Below are positions 52,756-61,222 of a stretch of DNA of 64,000 nucleotides, piece after piece. The notes below the pieces were generated by a model. It did no database searches. It had not been told where the DNA came from and was given only the letters and a program-made list of their open reading frames with translations. Every line of letters starts with the position of its first letter. Position 1 is the first letter of the stretch. Both the position numbers and the translations under genes were made by a program. The DNA is from Geotalea sp. SG265 (GTDB lineage Bacteria; Desulfobacterota; Desulfuromonadia; Geobacterales; Geobacteraceae). The DNA is taken from positions 1-64,000 of the forward strand of contig NZ_JAKZFT010000002.1 in the NCBI RefSeq assembly GCF_022808985.1, read 5' to 3'.

Positions 52756-54372
52756 TTGAACCTGCGCCTCCTGCCGAAACTTGCCATAGGGATAAACCTG
52801 GTCCTGCTGATTTTCATGGCCCTCTTCGCCTATATAAATCTCCAGAGCCTGAAAAAGCTCCTACTGGAAGAGGCGGTGACCTATGCGGACAAGCTCGGGG
52901 ACACGGTTATCCGTGCCACCCAGCACCAGATGCTCTTTGACGACCGGGGGCGAACCCAGGAGATCATCGAAGAAATCGGCCGGCAAACGGGAATAGTCAA
53001 CATCCGGCTGATGGACAAGACCGGAACCATCATCTGTTCCACCCAGCGCCGTGAAATCGGCACCCTTCTGGATAAAAAAGACGAGGCCTGCAACATGTGC
53101 CATGCAACGGGCCACCCCGCCATCCATGCATCCTCCATGAACAGAAGCAGGCAGTTCACCCGGCACGACGGCACCCAACTCCTCGGCTTGGCGAAGGCCA
53201 TATACAATGACGAAAAATGCTCTACCGCGTCTTGCCATTTCCACCCCCAGGGCACAAAGGTGCTCGGCGTGCTCGACGTCACCATCCCCCTGGACCATAT
53301 GAATGCGCAACTAGCCACCTACCGCGGCACAACCATAGCCACTGTCTTTCTGCTCATGGGACTCATCTCCCTGTTTCTGACCATTTTCATTCAGCGGCTG
53401 GTAAACCAGCCAGTACAGCAACTGCTGCTGCACACGGAAAAACTGGCCAGGGGAGAGATGGACGAATCCGTAACACTTGCCTCGGGGGACGAACTGGGCG
53501 ATCTGGCAAAAAGCTTCAACAGGATGACGGTAAAGCTGAAACAGGCCAGGGATGAACTGGAAGACTGGGCCAAGAATCTTGAGACAAAGGTGGAAGAACG
53601 GACCAAAAAGATCACCGCAATGCAGGCCCAACTGGTACGCTCGGACCGGCTGGCATCGATCGGCGAGCTTGTAGCCGGCATCGCTCACGAATTGAACAAT
53701 CCACTGACCGGCATCCTGGTTTTCTCCTCCATGGTCAACGATAACCCGAAGCTCGATCCGGAGCTCAAGGACGACCTGAAGACCATCGTCCAGGAAACGG
53801 AGCGCTGCGGCAAAATCGTCAAGGGGCTGCTGGATTTTTCCAGGGAGTCCCTTCCCCAGAAGCGGCCGTCGTCGATCAATGACATCATGGATCTGGCCCT
53901 CTCCCTGGTGGAGCACCAGATACTGTTCCAGAATATCACCATCATCAAGGACTATGCCTGGAACTTGCCCCATATCATGCTGGACCCCAACCAGTTCGAG
54001 CAGGTATTCATCAACATGCTGCTGAACGCCGGACAGTCCATGGGGGAGGGGGGCAGCCTCCATGTCAGGACCGGCATTACCGAAGACGGCCTCGGTGAAT
54101 TCATGGCCATATCCGATACGGGCTGCGGTATCCCGGCAGAAAACCTAGAGAAGATCTTCGACCCGTTTTTCAGCACCAAGGAAAACAGGGGAACCGGCCT
54201 CGGTCTGTCGGTCTCCTATGGCATCATCCGCAACCATCGCGGTGAAATATGCGTGCAGAGTGAGATAGGAAGCGGGACCACCTTTACCATCAGGGTGCCC
54301 ATAAAAGAGGATGATACGGTTGATGTAGCCTGGGGCGGGGATAAATCCGGCAAAAACGGGCTATTGGTATAG
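52756..54372 (+). CDS. Heme-c-sensing membrane histidine kinase
   Basis: 538 residues starting at TTG (GGAG 7 bases upstream). Helix 1 (~11-28), periplasmic sensor domain (~30-190), helix 2 (~192-213), HAMP (~215-270), coiled coil, H-box [20 protein letters not shown] (~305-324), HATPase with [20 protein letters not shown] and [11 protein letters not shown]. The sensor has a covalent heme motif C112-N-M-C-H116 and a second unusual C155-x4-C-H161 (CSTASCHFH). This resembles periplasmic heme-c sensor domains known from Geobacter chemotaxis proteins, suited to redox or ligand sensing. Convergent with an NtrC-type regulator, its likely partner. Confidence 0.88.
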   Translation: MNLRLLPKLAIGINLVLLIFMALFAYINLQSLKKLLLEEAVTYADKLGDTVIRATQHQMLFDDRGRTQEIIEEIGRQTGIVNIRLMDKTGTIICSTQRREIGTLLDKKDEACNMCHATGHPAIHASSMNRSRQFTRHDGTQLLGLAKAIYNDEKCSTASCHFHPQGTKVLGVLDVTIPLDHMNAQLATYRGTTIATVFLLMGLISLFLTIFIQRLVNQPVQQLLLHTEKLARGEMDESVTLASGDELGDLAKSFNRMTVKLKQARDELEDWAKNLETKVEERTKKITAMQAQLVRSDRLASIGELVAGIAHELNNPLTGILVFSSMVNDNPKLDPELKDDLKTIVQETERCGKIVKGLLDFSRESLPQKRPSSINDIMDLALSLVEHQILFQNITIIKDYAWNLPHIMLDPNQFEQVFINMLLNAGQSMGEGGSLHVRTGITEDGLGEFMAISDTGCGIPAENLEKIFDPFFSTKENRGTGLGLSVSYGIIRNHRGEICVQSEIGSGTTFTIRVPIKEDDTVDVAWGGDKSGKNGLLV

Positions 54373-54422
54373 CGCGCTGAAGAGGGAAACTCCTCGGTAA
54401 TTCGGCCGTTAATCTCGCGGAA

Positions 54423-55838
54423 TCAGCTATCCAACTGGCCTCTGATGGATATACCCAGCTTTTTCAGGAGTGCCTGAAAATTCGGCCGGAGCATGCCGGT
54501 CTGCTCAGCGGCCTTCGTCACGTTCCAGTTGTTGCGTTTCAAGGCGTTCAATGCAAATGCCTTCTCTATCGGCTCGACGGCAAGCTCACGCAGGTGCCGC
54601 TTCCGTTCCTTCAGTTCATCCACGCTCTGCGGAACGACACTGCAGGCAGAGGAAGATTCTCTTTCTTCCGGCAGGGTCAATTCAAGATTCTCCTTCTTGA
54701 TCAACCCACCCTCCACCAGCACCACAGCCCGCTCTATGATGTTTTCCAATTCGCGCACATTGCCGGGAAAAGGATATTCTTCCAGCAGGGCAAGGGCAGC
54801 GGGCGCAAGGCCTCTGACTTCCCTGCCCATCTCGTCGGCGAATTTCTTGAGAAAGTGGGCGATCAAAAGCGGCAAGTCCCCTTTCCGTTCCCGCAACGGC
54901 GGCAAATCCACCGGTATGATATTGAGCCGGAAGAACAGATCCTCCCGAAAACTCCCTTCGGCGACCATGGTCTTCAGGTTCTTGTTGGTGGCGGTAATAA
55001 GGCGGATATTTATGGGGACCGGCTGAGTGCCCCCAATGGGGGTCACCTCGCGCTCCTGAAGAACACGCAGGAGTTTTGCCTGGGTAGTGAGGCTGATGTT
55101 GGCCACCTCGTCCAGGAAAAGGGTGCCGCCGTCGGCAACCTTGAAAAGTCCAGTTTTGGTCTGGACCGCACCGGTAAACGATCCTCGCACATGGCCGAAC
55201 AACTCCGACTCAAGGAGGTTTTCCGCCAGCGAAGTGCAGTCGACGGCCACAAAGGGCTGCTTCCTTCTCTGGCTGTTCTTGTGTATGGCGGAGGCCACCA
55301 GCTCCTTACCGGTACCGCTCTCCCCAGTTATGAGGACGCTGCTGTCGGTGGGTGCCACCTGCATGATACGGCGGTAAACTTTCTGCATTTCCGCACTGGC
55401 ACCGACAAACCGGTCGAAGCCATGGTTGTCGCGGAGTTCCTTGCGCAGATACATATCGTCCACAAGGACCGCTTTCTTTTCCAGGGCGTTGCTGACCTTG
55501 GCAAGAATTTCGTCCGGGGTGAAGGGCTTGGCCACATAGTCCACGGCGCCGTTTTTCATGGCCTCGACTGCCGTGTCCACCGATGAATAGCCGGTAATGA
55601 CAATGACCGGCATTTCCGGCTGCAGCACCCCGATACTCTTCAATACATCCATCCCCCCCATTCCCGGCATCTTCAGGTCCGTTATGAGCAGATCGAAGAT
55701 GGATTCCTGCAGTTTTTCCAGGGCCAGGTAACCGTTTGCGTATGTTTCGACGAGAAAGCCGCTGCCACTGAGAATACGCTTCATCCCTTCCCTGATGATG
55801 GCCTCATCATCAACGACCATTATGCGTCTGCCTGCCAT
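54423..55838 (-). CDS. Sigma-54-dependent NtrC-family response regulator
   Basis: 471 residues: receiver (~5-120; MVVDDEAIIREG, DLLITDLKMPGMGG phosphoacceptor, DYVAKPF), AAA+ domain (~145-385; Walker A GESGTGKE, sigma-54-contact loop GSFTGA instead of the usual GAFTGA, Walker B GTLFLDEV, RELENIIERAVV) and a C-terminal Fis-type helix-turn-helix (~430-470; NNWNVTKAAEQTGMLRPNFQ). ATG at 55838, though the frame is open to 55952. Activates sigma-54 promoters from enhancer sites. It sits between the heme-sensing kinase and the cytochrome operon with a candidate sigma-54 promoter, so it probably controls that operon. Confidence 0.92.
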   Translation of the reverse strand: MAGRRIMVVDDEAIIREGMKRILSGSGFLVETYANGYLALEKLQESIFDLLITDLKMPGMGGMDVLKSIGVLQPEMPVIVITGYSSVDTAVEAMKNGAVDYVAKPFTPDEILAKVSNALEKKAVLVDDMYLRKELRDNHGFDRFVGASAEMQKVYRRIMQVAPTDSSVLITGESGTGKELVASAIHKNSQRRKQPFVAVDCTSLAENLLESELFGHVRGSFTGAVQTKTGLFKVADGGTLFLDEVANISLTTQAKLLRVLQEREVTPIGGTQPVPINIRLITATNKNLKTMVAEGSFREDLFFRLNIIPVDLPPLRERKGDLPLLIAHFLKKFADEMGREVRGLAPAALALLEEYPFPGNVRELENIIERAVVLVEGGLIKKENLELTLPEERESSSACSVVPQSVDELKERKRHLRELAVEPIEKAFALNALKRNNWNVTKAAEQTGMLRPNFQALLKKLGISIRGQLDS

Positions 55839-55998
55839 ACTGCATCCCTTCGTTTTCGGAAAACAAGCTTTGATGGCGCCCCAAGAACACATACATTTGC
55901 CTTTCCTAATTATATTAACCCCCAAATACAAGTCAAGTAGCTCAGCCGACAATATGAAATTTTAGCCATGAAAGCACCATAGTTAAAAAAATACAACT

Positions 55999-56118
55999 GT
56001 ATATTTTCACCATACATCGCCCTACTCCCGCCACGAAAGCCCAGCTGGAGCAGGAATACATGCCGGCCAGCCACCCTGCCGCGGGCCTACAAGGGCATGG
56101 CGTATAAATTTACCATAC
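55999..56118 (+). promoter_or_regulatory. Candidate enhancer sites: two GTAT-N9-ATAC inverted repeats
   Basis: GTAT-attttcacc-ATAC (55999-56015) and GTAT-aaatttacc-ATAC (56102-56118) share arms, spacer length and the trailing ACC. They are 103 bp apart, close to ten helical turns, and lie about 100-215 bp upstream of a candidate sigma-54 promoter, the usual place for NtrC-type activator binding. The matching activator gene is adjacent. Confidence 0.5.
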
Positions 56119-56215
56119 ATAATCCTGCCCAGCACACAGCCTGGACACCAATTATCCAACCAAAACCAGCCGTAATTTCGGGCTCTTTTACATAAATAAT
56201 TAAAAATAATTCATC

Positions 56216-56231
56216 AGGCATAACCAATGCA
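56216..56231 (+). promoter_or_regulatory. Candidate sigma-54 (-24/-12) promoter of the cytochrome operon
   Basis: AGGCATAACCAATGCA has the invariant GG and GC dinucleotides separated by 10 bases and matches GGCA...TGCA of the TGGCAC-N5-TTGCA consensus. It deviates at the first T and in the CG after GGCA. Located 48 bp upstream of the first gene. Confidence 0.5.
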
Positions 56232-56278
56232 GTACGTATAAGCAAGAAAGTTTACCGAGCAGGCAAAAGGAGGATGTC

Positions 56279-56521
56279 ATGAAAACAACGGCTAAAAACG
56301 CACTTCTGGCTTTTATCGGTAGCATCTCGACGGCCTTTGCGGCCAACGGGGCGGAAAAAACTGAGCCCAGCCTGCTGCTGTACCTGTTCTTGGGCTTCGG
56401 GGCATTGATCATCGTCTTTCAGGCGATACCCGGCATCATGTTGTTCTTTTCCATGCTCAAAGGAATTTTCATTGCTCCGAAAGAACAGGTTCTGGCGAAG
56501 AAATCGGACAAAACCTCGTGA
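56279..56521 (+). CDS. Small membrane protein, 80 aa (copy 1)
   Basis: Signal-like N-terminus (LLAFIGSISTAFA) then one hydrophobic helix (LLLYLFLGFGALIIVFQAIPGI, ~31-52) and a short basic tail. Related in layout and in the FLGFxALxxVxQxIP segment to the 81-residue gene two positions downstream, so the two are paralogues. AAAGGAGG 6 bases before the ATG. First gene after the candidate sigma-54 promoter. Possibly a small subunit or assembly factor of the membrane complex; family not recognised. Confidence 0.8.
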   Translation: MKTTAKNALLAFIGSISTAFAANGAEKTEPSLLLYLFLGFGALIIVFQAIPGIMLFFSMLKGIFIAPKEQVLAKKSDKTS

Positions 56522-56557
56522 AGGTAGCTGCGAAACCACAAAGGGAGAGGTTGAGAC

Positions 56558-56959
56558 ATGCAAGGACTTCTCATAGCAGACGAAGATCTGGACAGCCGGA
56601 AATCCATGGCAGACCTCTTCATCGAAGCCGGATACAACGTCATGGTCACCAATTCCGCAGCCAACGTGCTTTACGGCATCCTGAAGAAGACGGCCCAGGT
56701 GGTACTGCTTAGCAGCGAATTCGACGAACTGACGGCAACGGACCTGGTGCCGCTTCTGAAGAAATGCGATCAGAACCTGACCATTATCCTCGTTTCAAAT
56801 GAAGTCTCTCTGCCACTGATGCGCAAGCTGCGCAAGGAAGGCATTTTTTACCACGCACTGAAACCGGTGAAACCCGAAGACCGGGAGGAAATCCGCCAGG
56901 CAGTGGAATGCGCCTTCGAAAACCTGCAGGGAAACAAGACTCACAAACCTCAAGGGTGA
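56558..56959 (+). CDS. Degenerate stand-alone receiver domain
   Basis: 133 residues with the CheY-like fold. The acidic pocket DED (8-10) and switch Lys102 (LKPV) are present, but the phosphoacceptor Asp is replaced: the expected position in VVLLSSEFDELTATD carries Ser (52/53). So it is probably a phosphorylation-independent adaptor or a receiver locked in one state. Sits between the two paralogous small membrane proteins inside the cytochrome operon, an odd place for a regulator. No output domain. Confidence 0.8.
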   Translation: MQGLLIADEDLDSRKSMADLFIEAGYNVMVTNSAANVLYGILKKTAQVVLLSSEFDELTATDLVPLLKKCDQNLTIILVSNEVSLPLMRKLRKEGIFYHALKPVKPEDREEIRQAVECAFENLQGNKTHKPQG

Positions 56960-56982
56960 ATAAAATGAAAAAGGAGACAACC

Positions 56983-57228
56983 ATGAAAACGCTACAGACA
57001 ATGATAATTACCCTGACCCTCTCGATACTGACGGTCCCCCAGGCCTTTGCGGCAAGCACCACCCGTGTTTACAACAGCGGGCTGCTGGTCCTGGCCTTCC
57101 TCGGCTTCTGTGCGCTGGTCGTCGTCATCCAGATGATTCCCGCCTTCCTCACACTGTGGGGGATCGTCAAGGAGCTGGTAACGGGCAAAGGGAAAGAAAA
57201 GGAAGCTAAAGTCGAAATCAGGCACTGA
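56983..57228 (+). CDS. Small membrane protein, 81 aa (copy 2)
   Basis: Signal peptide (TLTLSILTVPQAFA), one membrane helix (LLVLAFLGFCALVVVIQMIP, ~35-54) and a Lys/Glu-rich tail. Paralogue of the 80-residue protein upstream; both share FLGFxALxxVxQxIPxxxxLxxxxK. AAGGAG 6 bases before the ATG at 56983 fixes the start; earlier in-frame ATGs are unsupported. Confidence 0.8.
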   Translation: MKTLQTMIITLTLSILTVPQAFAASTTRVYNSGLLVLAFLGFCALVVVIQMIPAFLTLWGIVKELVTGKGKEKEAKVEIRH

Positions 57229-57259
57229 CCTGATCACTAAAGAAAAGGGAGGAAATGCC

Positions 57260-57427
57260 ATGTTCGATCAAGCCTTGTCATCCATGGGAGAAATAAAGGA
57301 AGTCTTCACCCTGGTGGATTTCTACCAGTACATAAAAGGGGTGGAATACCTGATCTGCATCGCCTTCTTCGTCGGATTTCCCATCTTTTACCGATATATC
57401 CACAAGGACGGAGACAGACACGGGTGA
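57260..57427 (+). CDS. Membrane microprotein, 55 aa
   Basis: Begins MFDQALSSMGEIKEVFTLVD and ends HKDGDRHG; one hydrophobic helix (YLICIAFFVGFPIFY, ~30-44) with a charged C-terminus. GGGAGG lies 7 bases upstream of the ATG. Too short for common ORF cut-offs, but its ribosome binding site, spacing (31 bp after the previous gene, 50 bp before the cytochrome) and membrane helix support a real gene. Likely a small subunit of the quinol-oxidising complex (inference). Confidence 0.7.
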   Translation: MFDQALSSMGEIKEVFTLVDFYQYIKGVEYLICIAFFVGFPIFYRYIHKDGDRHG

Positions 57428-57477
57428 GCCATTGCCTGTCACAGGAACTGCATACTCATTCAAAAGGAGACCCCCAC

Positions 57478-58002
57478 ATGGACACAGGATTTAACTGGGT
57501 AAAACCAATGCTTTTAATGATTGCGCTGGCCGCGATCCCTTCGGTAAGCCTGGGAGCCGGTTTACCGGACCGAATAGCCCTCGACTCCCTGAAAAACCTC
57601 TATGACAGCGTCCAGTTCAACCATGCCGGCCATATCCGGCTGCTCAAGGACTGTGCCGGATGCCATCACCACACTACCGGCAACCTGGTTGAAGATGCAA
57701 ATTGCGTCAGATGCCACCAGAACAGCAGCGAAACCAAGGTCGTTGCCTGTCGGGGATGCCATGCGGCGCAGCCCTTCTCAGCAGAAGCTCAACGGAAGAA
57801 ACAGGCAGAGATGAAGCTCTATCATCAGGACAAGCCGGGACTGAAGGGTGCATACCACTTGAACTGCATGGGATGCCACCAAAAGATGGGTGGGCCGACG
57901 GGCTGCAAGGACTGCCACCCCATGAACAAGACCGGTGAAGCCCTCTATAATACCGGGAGCTTCGCGCCCAAAAAGACCGGAAAAGCAGCTAAGGAGCACT
58001 AG
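57478..58002 (+). CDS. Five-heme periplasmic c-type cytochrome
   Basis: 174 residues with a signal peptide (MLLMIALAAIPSVSLG) and five CxxCH sites: CAGCH, CVRCH, CRGCH, CMGCH and CKDCH. Spacing and extra His residues (QFNHAGHIRLLKDCAGCHHH) resemble class III/c7-like cytochromes with bis-His hemes. Expected to accept electrons from the Fe-S/NrfD membrane module encoded next. ATG at 57478 follows AAGGAG. First cytochrome of the operon. Confidence 0.9.
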   Translation: MDTGFNWVKPMLLMIALAAIPSVSLGAGLPDRIALDSLKNLYDSVQFNHAGHIRLLKDCAGCHHHTTGNLVEDANCVRCHQNSSETKVVACRGCHAAQPFSAEAQRKKQAEMKLYHQDKPGLKGAYHLNCMGCHQKMGGPTGCKDCHPMNKTGEALYNTGSFAPKKTGKAAKEH

Positions 58003-58043
58003 CGTATGCACACAACAAACCCTCGTATTCCAAGGAGACGATT

Positions 58044-58976
58044 ATGAAGAGGAGAGATTTCCTGAAAGGTTGCATGCTGTGCGGAGCAGCATCCTCCCTT
58101 GGTCTGCCCGCCAAGAAGGCCTGGGGGAGTGGTTCTTTTGAAGGTTATTCCGAAGGAATGGGGGTCCTGGTGGATCTGACGCGCTGCATCGGCTGCCGCA
58201 GCTGCGAGGCTGCCTGCAATAAGGAGCAGAAGCTTCCCGAACCAGAGGTCCCATTCGACGATACGTCGGTGTTCGAGGAAAAAAGGAGACCGACGGAAAA
58301 GGCATACACCGTCGTCAACCGCTATGAAAACAAAGGGGGGCCCGTCTACCGCAAGATCCAGTGCAACCACTGCAACGAACCGGCCTGCCTTACCTCCTGT
58401 TTCGTCAATGCCTATACGAAAACCAAGGAGGGGGCAGTCATCTACAATCCCAAAGTCTGCGTCGGCTGCCGCAACTGCATGATCGCCTGCCCGTTCAACG
58501 TCCCAGGCTACAGCTATTCCAGCGCCACGAACCCGGTGGTGAAAAAATGCATCTTCTGCTACGACACCCGGGTCAAGTACGGCAAGCCCCCTGCCTGCGT
58601 TGAAGTCTGTCCCCAGGAGGTCCTGACCTTCGGTCACCGCAAGGACCTGATCAAGATGGGCCACGAACGTATCAGGGAGACACCGGACAAATATGTGGAC
58701 CACATTTATGGGGAGAAAGAAGTGGGGGGCACCGGCTGGCTTTACCTTTCCGGCGTCCCCTTCGATAAGGTCGGGTTCGATACGACCCTGGCCAATGAAC
58801 CGATCATTTCCAACGTCAAGGACTTCCTCGGCACCGTACCCATGGTGCTGGCAATCTGGCCGGCCCTCTTTACCGGCTTCCACCTGCTCTCCACCCGCAA
58901 CAAGGGGCACGACGAAGGCCATGGGCATGATCAGTCAAAATCAACCCGGGAGGATTCCGACAATGAAAAGATATAA
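58044..58976 (+). CDS. Periplasmic four-cluster Fe-S protein (HybA/NrfC-like)
   Basis: 310 residues. Tat-type signal RRDFLKG with following hydrophobic region; four 4Fe-4S cysteine groups: CIGCRSCEAAC (~49-59), CNHCNEPACLTSC (~107-119), CVGCRNCMIAC (~140-150) and CIFCYDTR...CVEVC (~172-195). C-terminal membrane helix (MVLAIWPALFTGFHLL, ~273-288) as in HybA. Relays electrons between the NrfD-type quinol subunit and cytochromes. Its 3' end overlaps the NrfD-like gene by 14 bp. Confidence 0.92.
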   Translation: MKRRDFLKGCMLCGAASSLGLPAKKAWGSGSFEGYSEGMGVLVDLTRCIGCRSCEAACNKEQKLPEPEVPFDDTSVFEEKRRPTEKAYTVVNRYENKGGPVYRKIQCNHCNEPACLTSCFVNAYTKTKEGAVIYNPKVCVGCRNCMIACPFNVPGYSYSSATNPVVKKCIFCYDTRVKYGKPPACVEVCPQEVLTFGHRKDLIKMGHERIRETPDKYVDHIYGEKEVGGTGWLYLSGVPFDKVGFDTTLANEPIISNVKDFLGTVPMVLAIWPALFTGFHLLSTRNKGHDEGHGHDQSKSTREDSDNEKI

Positions 58977-60324
58977 AAAGGAAGGAAAAGAACTGGTCGA
59001 TTCGATGTACCGGAAGAACGAAAGAAAATGGACGCTGAAGGAAAAGCTTTTCCTCGGCCTCACCCCCCAGCAGTACATGGCCCAGGCCCTGCGCAATCCA
59101 TTCAACTGGATTCTGGCAGCCATATTCGCAGTGGGCATCCCGATCATTCTCGGCCGTTTCTTCTTCGGCCTGAGCTGGGTCACCCACAGCTCCTGCGACT
59201 ACCCGTGGGGCATGTTTCTGGGCTTCGGGCTCTTCGCCATGGTTCCCCTCTCCTCTTCGGGCTTTCAGCTAGGCACGACAGTCGAGGTCTTCGGCCGGCA
59301 CGACTTCGAGCCCATCGAGCGCCTCGGGCTTCTGAACGGGCTTCTCGGCTACCTCTTCGCCGTCATTTACCTGCTGGTGGACCTCGGCCAGCCATGGCGC
59401 CTCCCCTACCCGATGGTGGTCTCCTTCGGCCCGGCAGCGGTACTGTTCCTGGTTGCCTGGCACGTGGCCACCTACCTCTCCGTGCAGGTCGCCGAGGTTT
59501 CATCGGCCTTTTTCGAGTGGATTGGCTTTCCGGTCGGCAAGCGGGGAGTGAGGAAGATTACCCTGGGGCTGACCGTGGCGGGCATCATTCTTTCCACCCT
59601 TCACCAGGGCGCCCTGGGGGCACTCTTTACCTACGCGCCCGGCAAGGTACACCCCCTTTGGTATTCGGCATCCTTCCAGTGGCTGCACTTTTTCGTCTCT
59701 TCACTGCCGGGCGGCCTCTGCATGGTCATCGCTGTCAGCACCATCGCCGTGAAGACCATGACCTGGCGCTGTGATGACCGCTTCAAGGAGAATCTCGACC
59801 GGTTGACCATCTCCCTGGCCAAAGGGGCCAGCATGGGTCTTGCCACCTATCTGACCATCAAGCTGATCGGCATTGCCCACGACAACGAGTGGGAATACCT
59901 GGCAACCGGCTGGGGCCAGTGGTTCATGCTGGAAATGTTCATCGGTGTCATCGCCCCACTGGTACTGTTTGCCTACGGCATCAAAAACCGCCTCGTCGGA
60001 GTCGTCCGCTTCAGTGCCTTCATGACCGTGTTCGGCGTCGTGCTCAACAGGGTCAACACCGCCATGATCACCTTCAACTGGAAGCTCGCCGAGCGTGAAA
60101 TACCCCATTGGCGCGAGGCGGTCATCTCTCTGACCATCTTTGCCATCTACATCGTCGTCTATCGCTTCATCCTCTATCGGCTGCCCATCCTCTATGCCTG
60201 GAAAACGGCTGACGAGCTGGAACCGGTTGCTGAAACGGCCAGGACCGCCAAGGCATATGCGGGTGAAGAACGACTAGCCGTGGGTACCAGCTACAAGACC
60301 AATGAAGAGGCTTCTTTTCAATGA
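58963..60324 (+). CDS. NrfD/HybB-type integral membrane quinol oxidoreductase subunit
   Basis: 453 residues with about ten membrane helices (first near ILAAIFAVGIPIILGRFF). Family signatures include SCDYPWGMFLGFGLFAMVPL and LLVDLGQPWRLPYP, which surround the quinone site in NrfD/HybB/PsrC proteins. No heme in this subunit. The start ATG at 58963 follows GGGAGG; the longer open frame is the Fe-S gene read out of frame. With the Fe-S protein and cytochromes it forms a menaquinol:cytochrome c oxidoreductase, comparable in role to Geobacter Cbc complexes. Confidence 0.93.
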   Translation: MKRYKKEGKELVDSMYRKNERKWTLKEKLFLGLTPQQYMAQALRNPFNWILAAIFAVGIPIILGRFFFGLSWVTHSSCDYPWGMFLGFGLFAMVPLSSSGFQLGTTVEVFGRHDFEPIERLGLLNGLLGYLFAVIYLLVDLGQPWRLPYPMVVSFGPAAVLFLVAWHVATYLSVQVAEVSSAFFEWIGFPVGKRGVRKITLGLTVAGIILSTLHQGALGALFTYAPGKVHPLWYSASFQWLHFFVSSLPGGLCMVIAVSTIAVKTMTWRCDDRFKENLDRLTISLAKGASMGLATYLTIKLIGIAHDNEWEYLATGWGQWFMLEMFIGVIAPLVLFAYGIKNRLVGVVRFSAFMTVFGVVLNRVNTAMITFNWKLAEREIPHWREAVISLTIFAIYIVVYRFILYRLPILYAWKTADELEPVAETARTAKAYAGEERLAVGTSYKTNEEASFQ

Positions 60325-60367
60325 CAATGACATGCGCATCTACAAATCCAGGTAACAGGAGACAGTC

Positions 60368-61132
60368 ATGAGAGTCCGATGGGCAACATGCATTCTGGCA
60401 ATGCTCTTTGGCAGCCACACCCTGGCCTACTCCATGGAACTCAGGGACAAGACGTTCGAAACGGTAAAGGCTGGCAAGGTCACCTTCAGCCATTCATCGC
60501 ACCTGAAGAAGAAAACGGCCAGATCGGCAAACGTAAGCTGCAAGTCGTGCCACAACAGCAACCTGAAAGAAAACGTGCGCTACTCCATGGCAGACATGGA
60601 AAAGGGGAAATCGTGCGGCATGTGCCACAATGGCGCCAAGGCCTTTGCTCTCTCCCGCTGTACCGCCTGTCATAAGGTGCGCCGCATCACTTACAAGGTC
60701 AGGGAGACCGGCCCGACCATATTCAGCCACGACGCACACCTGAAAACGATGCAGTGCGATGCCTGCCACAACACTATCTTCAATGCCGGGCCCAACAAAA
60801 GAATCGGCATGGCCGCAATGGAAAAAGGAAAATCGTGTGGGGCGTGCCATAACGGCACCACCAGCTTTGCCCTGAACAAGTGCACTCGCTGCCACCCGGT
60901 GAAAGACAGGACCTATAAAATAGCCGGGGCAGGTAATGTGCACTTCAGCCACGACGTGCACCTGGAAGCATATGGTTGCAAGGACTGTCATTCGGCCATC
61001 TACAGCCTGGGTGACCGTCGTAAAGGCATCTCCATGGCCCAGATGGAAAAAGGGAAATCCTGCGGCGCTTGTCACGACAGCAAAACCGCATTCACGGTGA
61101 AGGAAAACTGCGATCGATGTCACAAGGTCTGA
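60368..61132 (+). CDS. Nine-heme periplasmic c-type cytochrome, triplicated
   Basis: 254 residues, signal peptide (ILAMLFGSHTLAYS), nine CxxCH motifs: CKSCH, CGMCH, CTACH, CDACH, CGACH, CTRCH, CKDCH, CGACH, CDRCH. The sequence is three units of about 70 residues, each with a FSHxxHL segment, a CxxCH, then MEKGKSCGxCHNG/DS and a final CxxCH. This is the cytochrome c7-like (three-heme) repeat fused three times, probably with bis-His hemes. It would act as a periplasmic electron wire after the NrfD complex. Confidence 0.92.
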   Translation: MRVRWATCILAMLFGSHTLAYSMELRDKTFETVKAGKVTFSHSSHLKKKTARSANVSCKSCHNSNLKENVRYSMADMEKGKSCGMCHNGAKAFALSRCTACHKVRRITYKVRETGPTIFSHDAHLKTMQCDACHNTIFNAGPNKRIGMAAMEKGKSCGACHNGTTSFALNKCTRCHPVKDRTYKIAGAGNVHFSHDVHLEAYGCKDCHSAIYSLGDRRKGISMAQMEKGKSCGACHDSKTAFTVKENCDRCHKV

Positions 61133-61222
61133 CGTAGACAGGTGTTCAAGGGCCTCTTTTTTCCAAAGGGAGGCCCATCCCACCGATCTTCGAGGATTGC
61201 AATCCCGGGGGAGGAGGTACCT

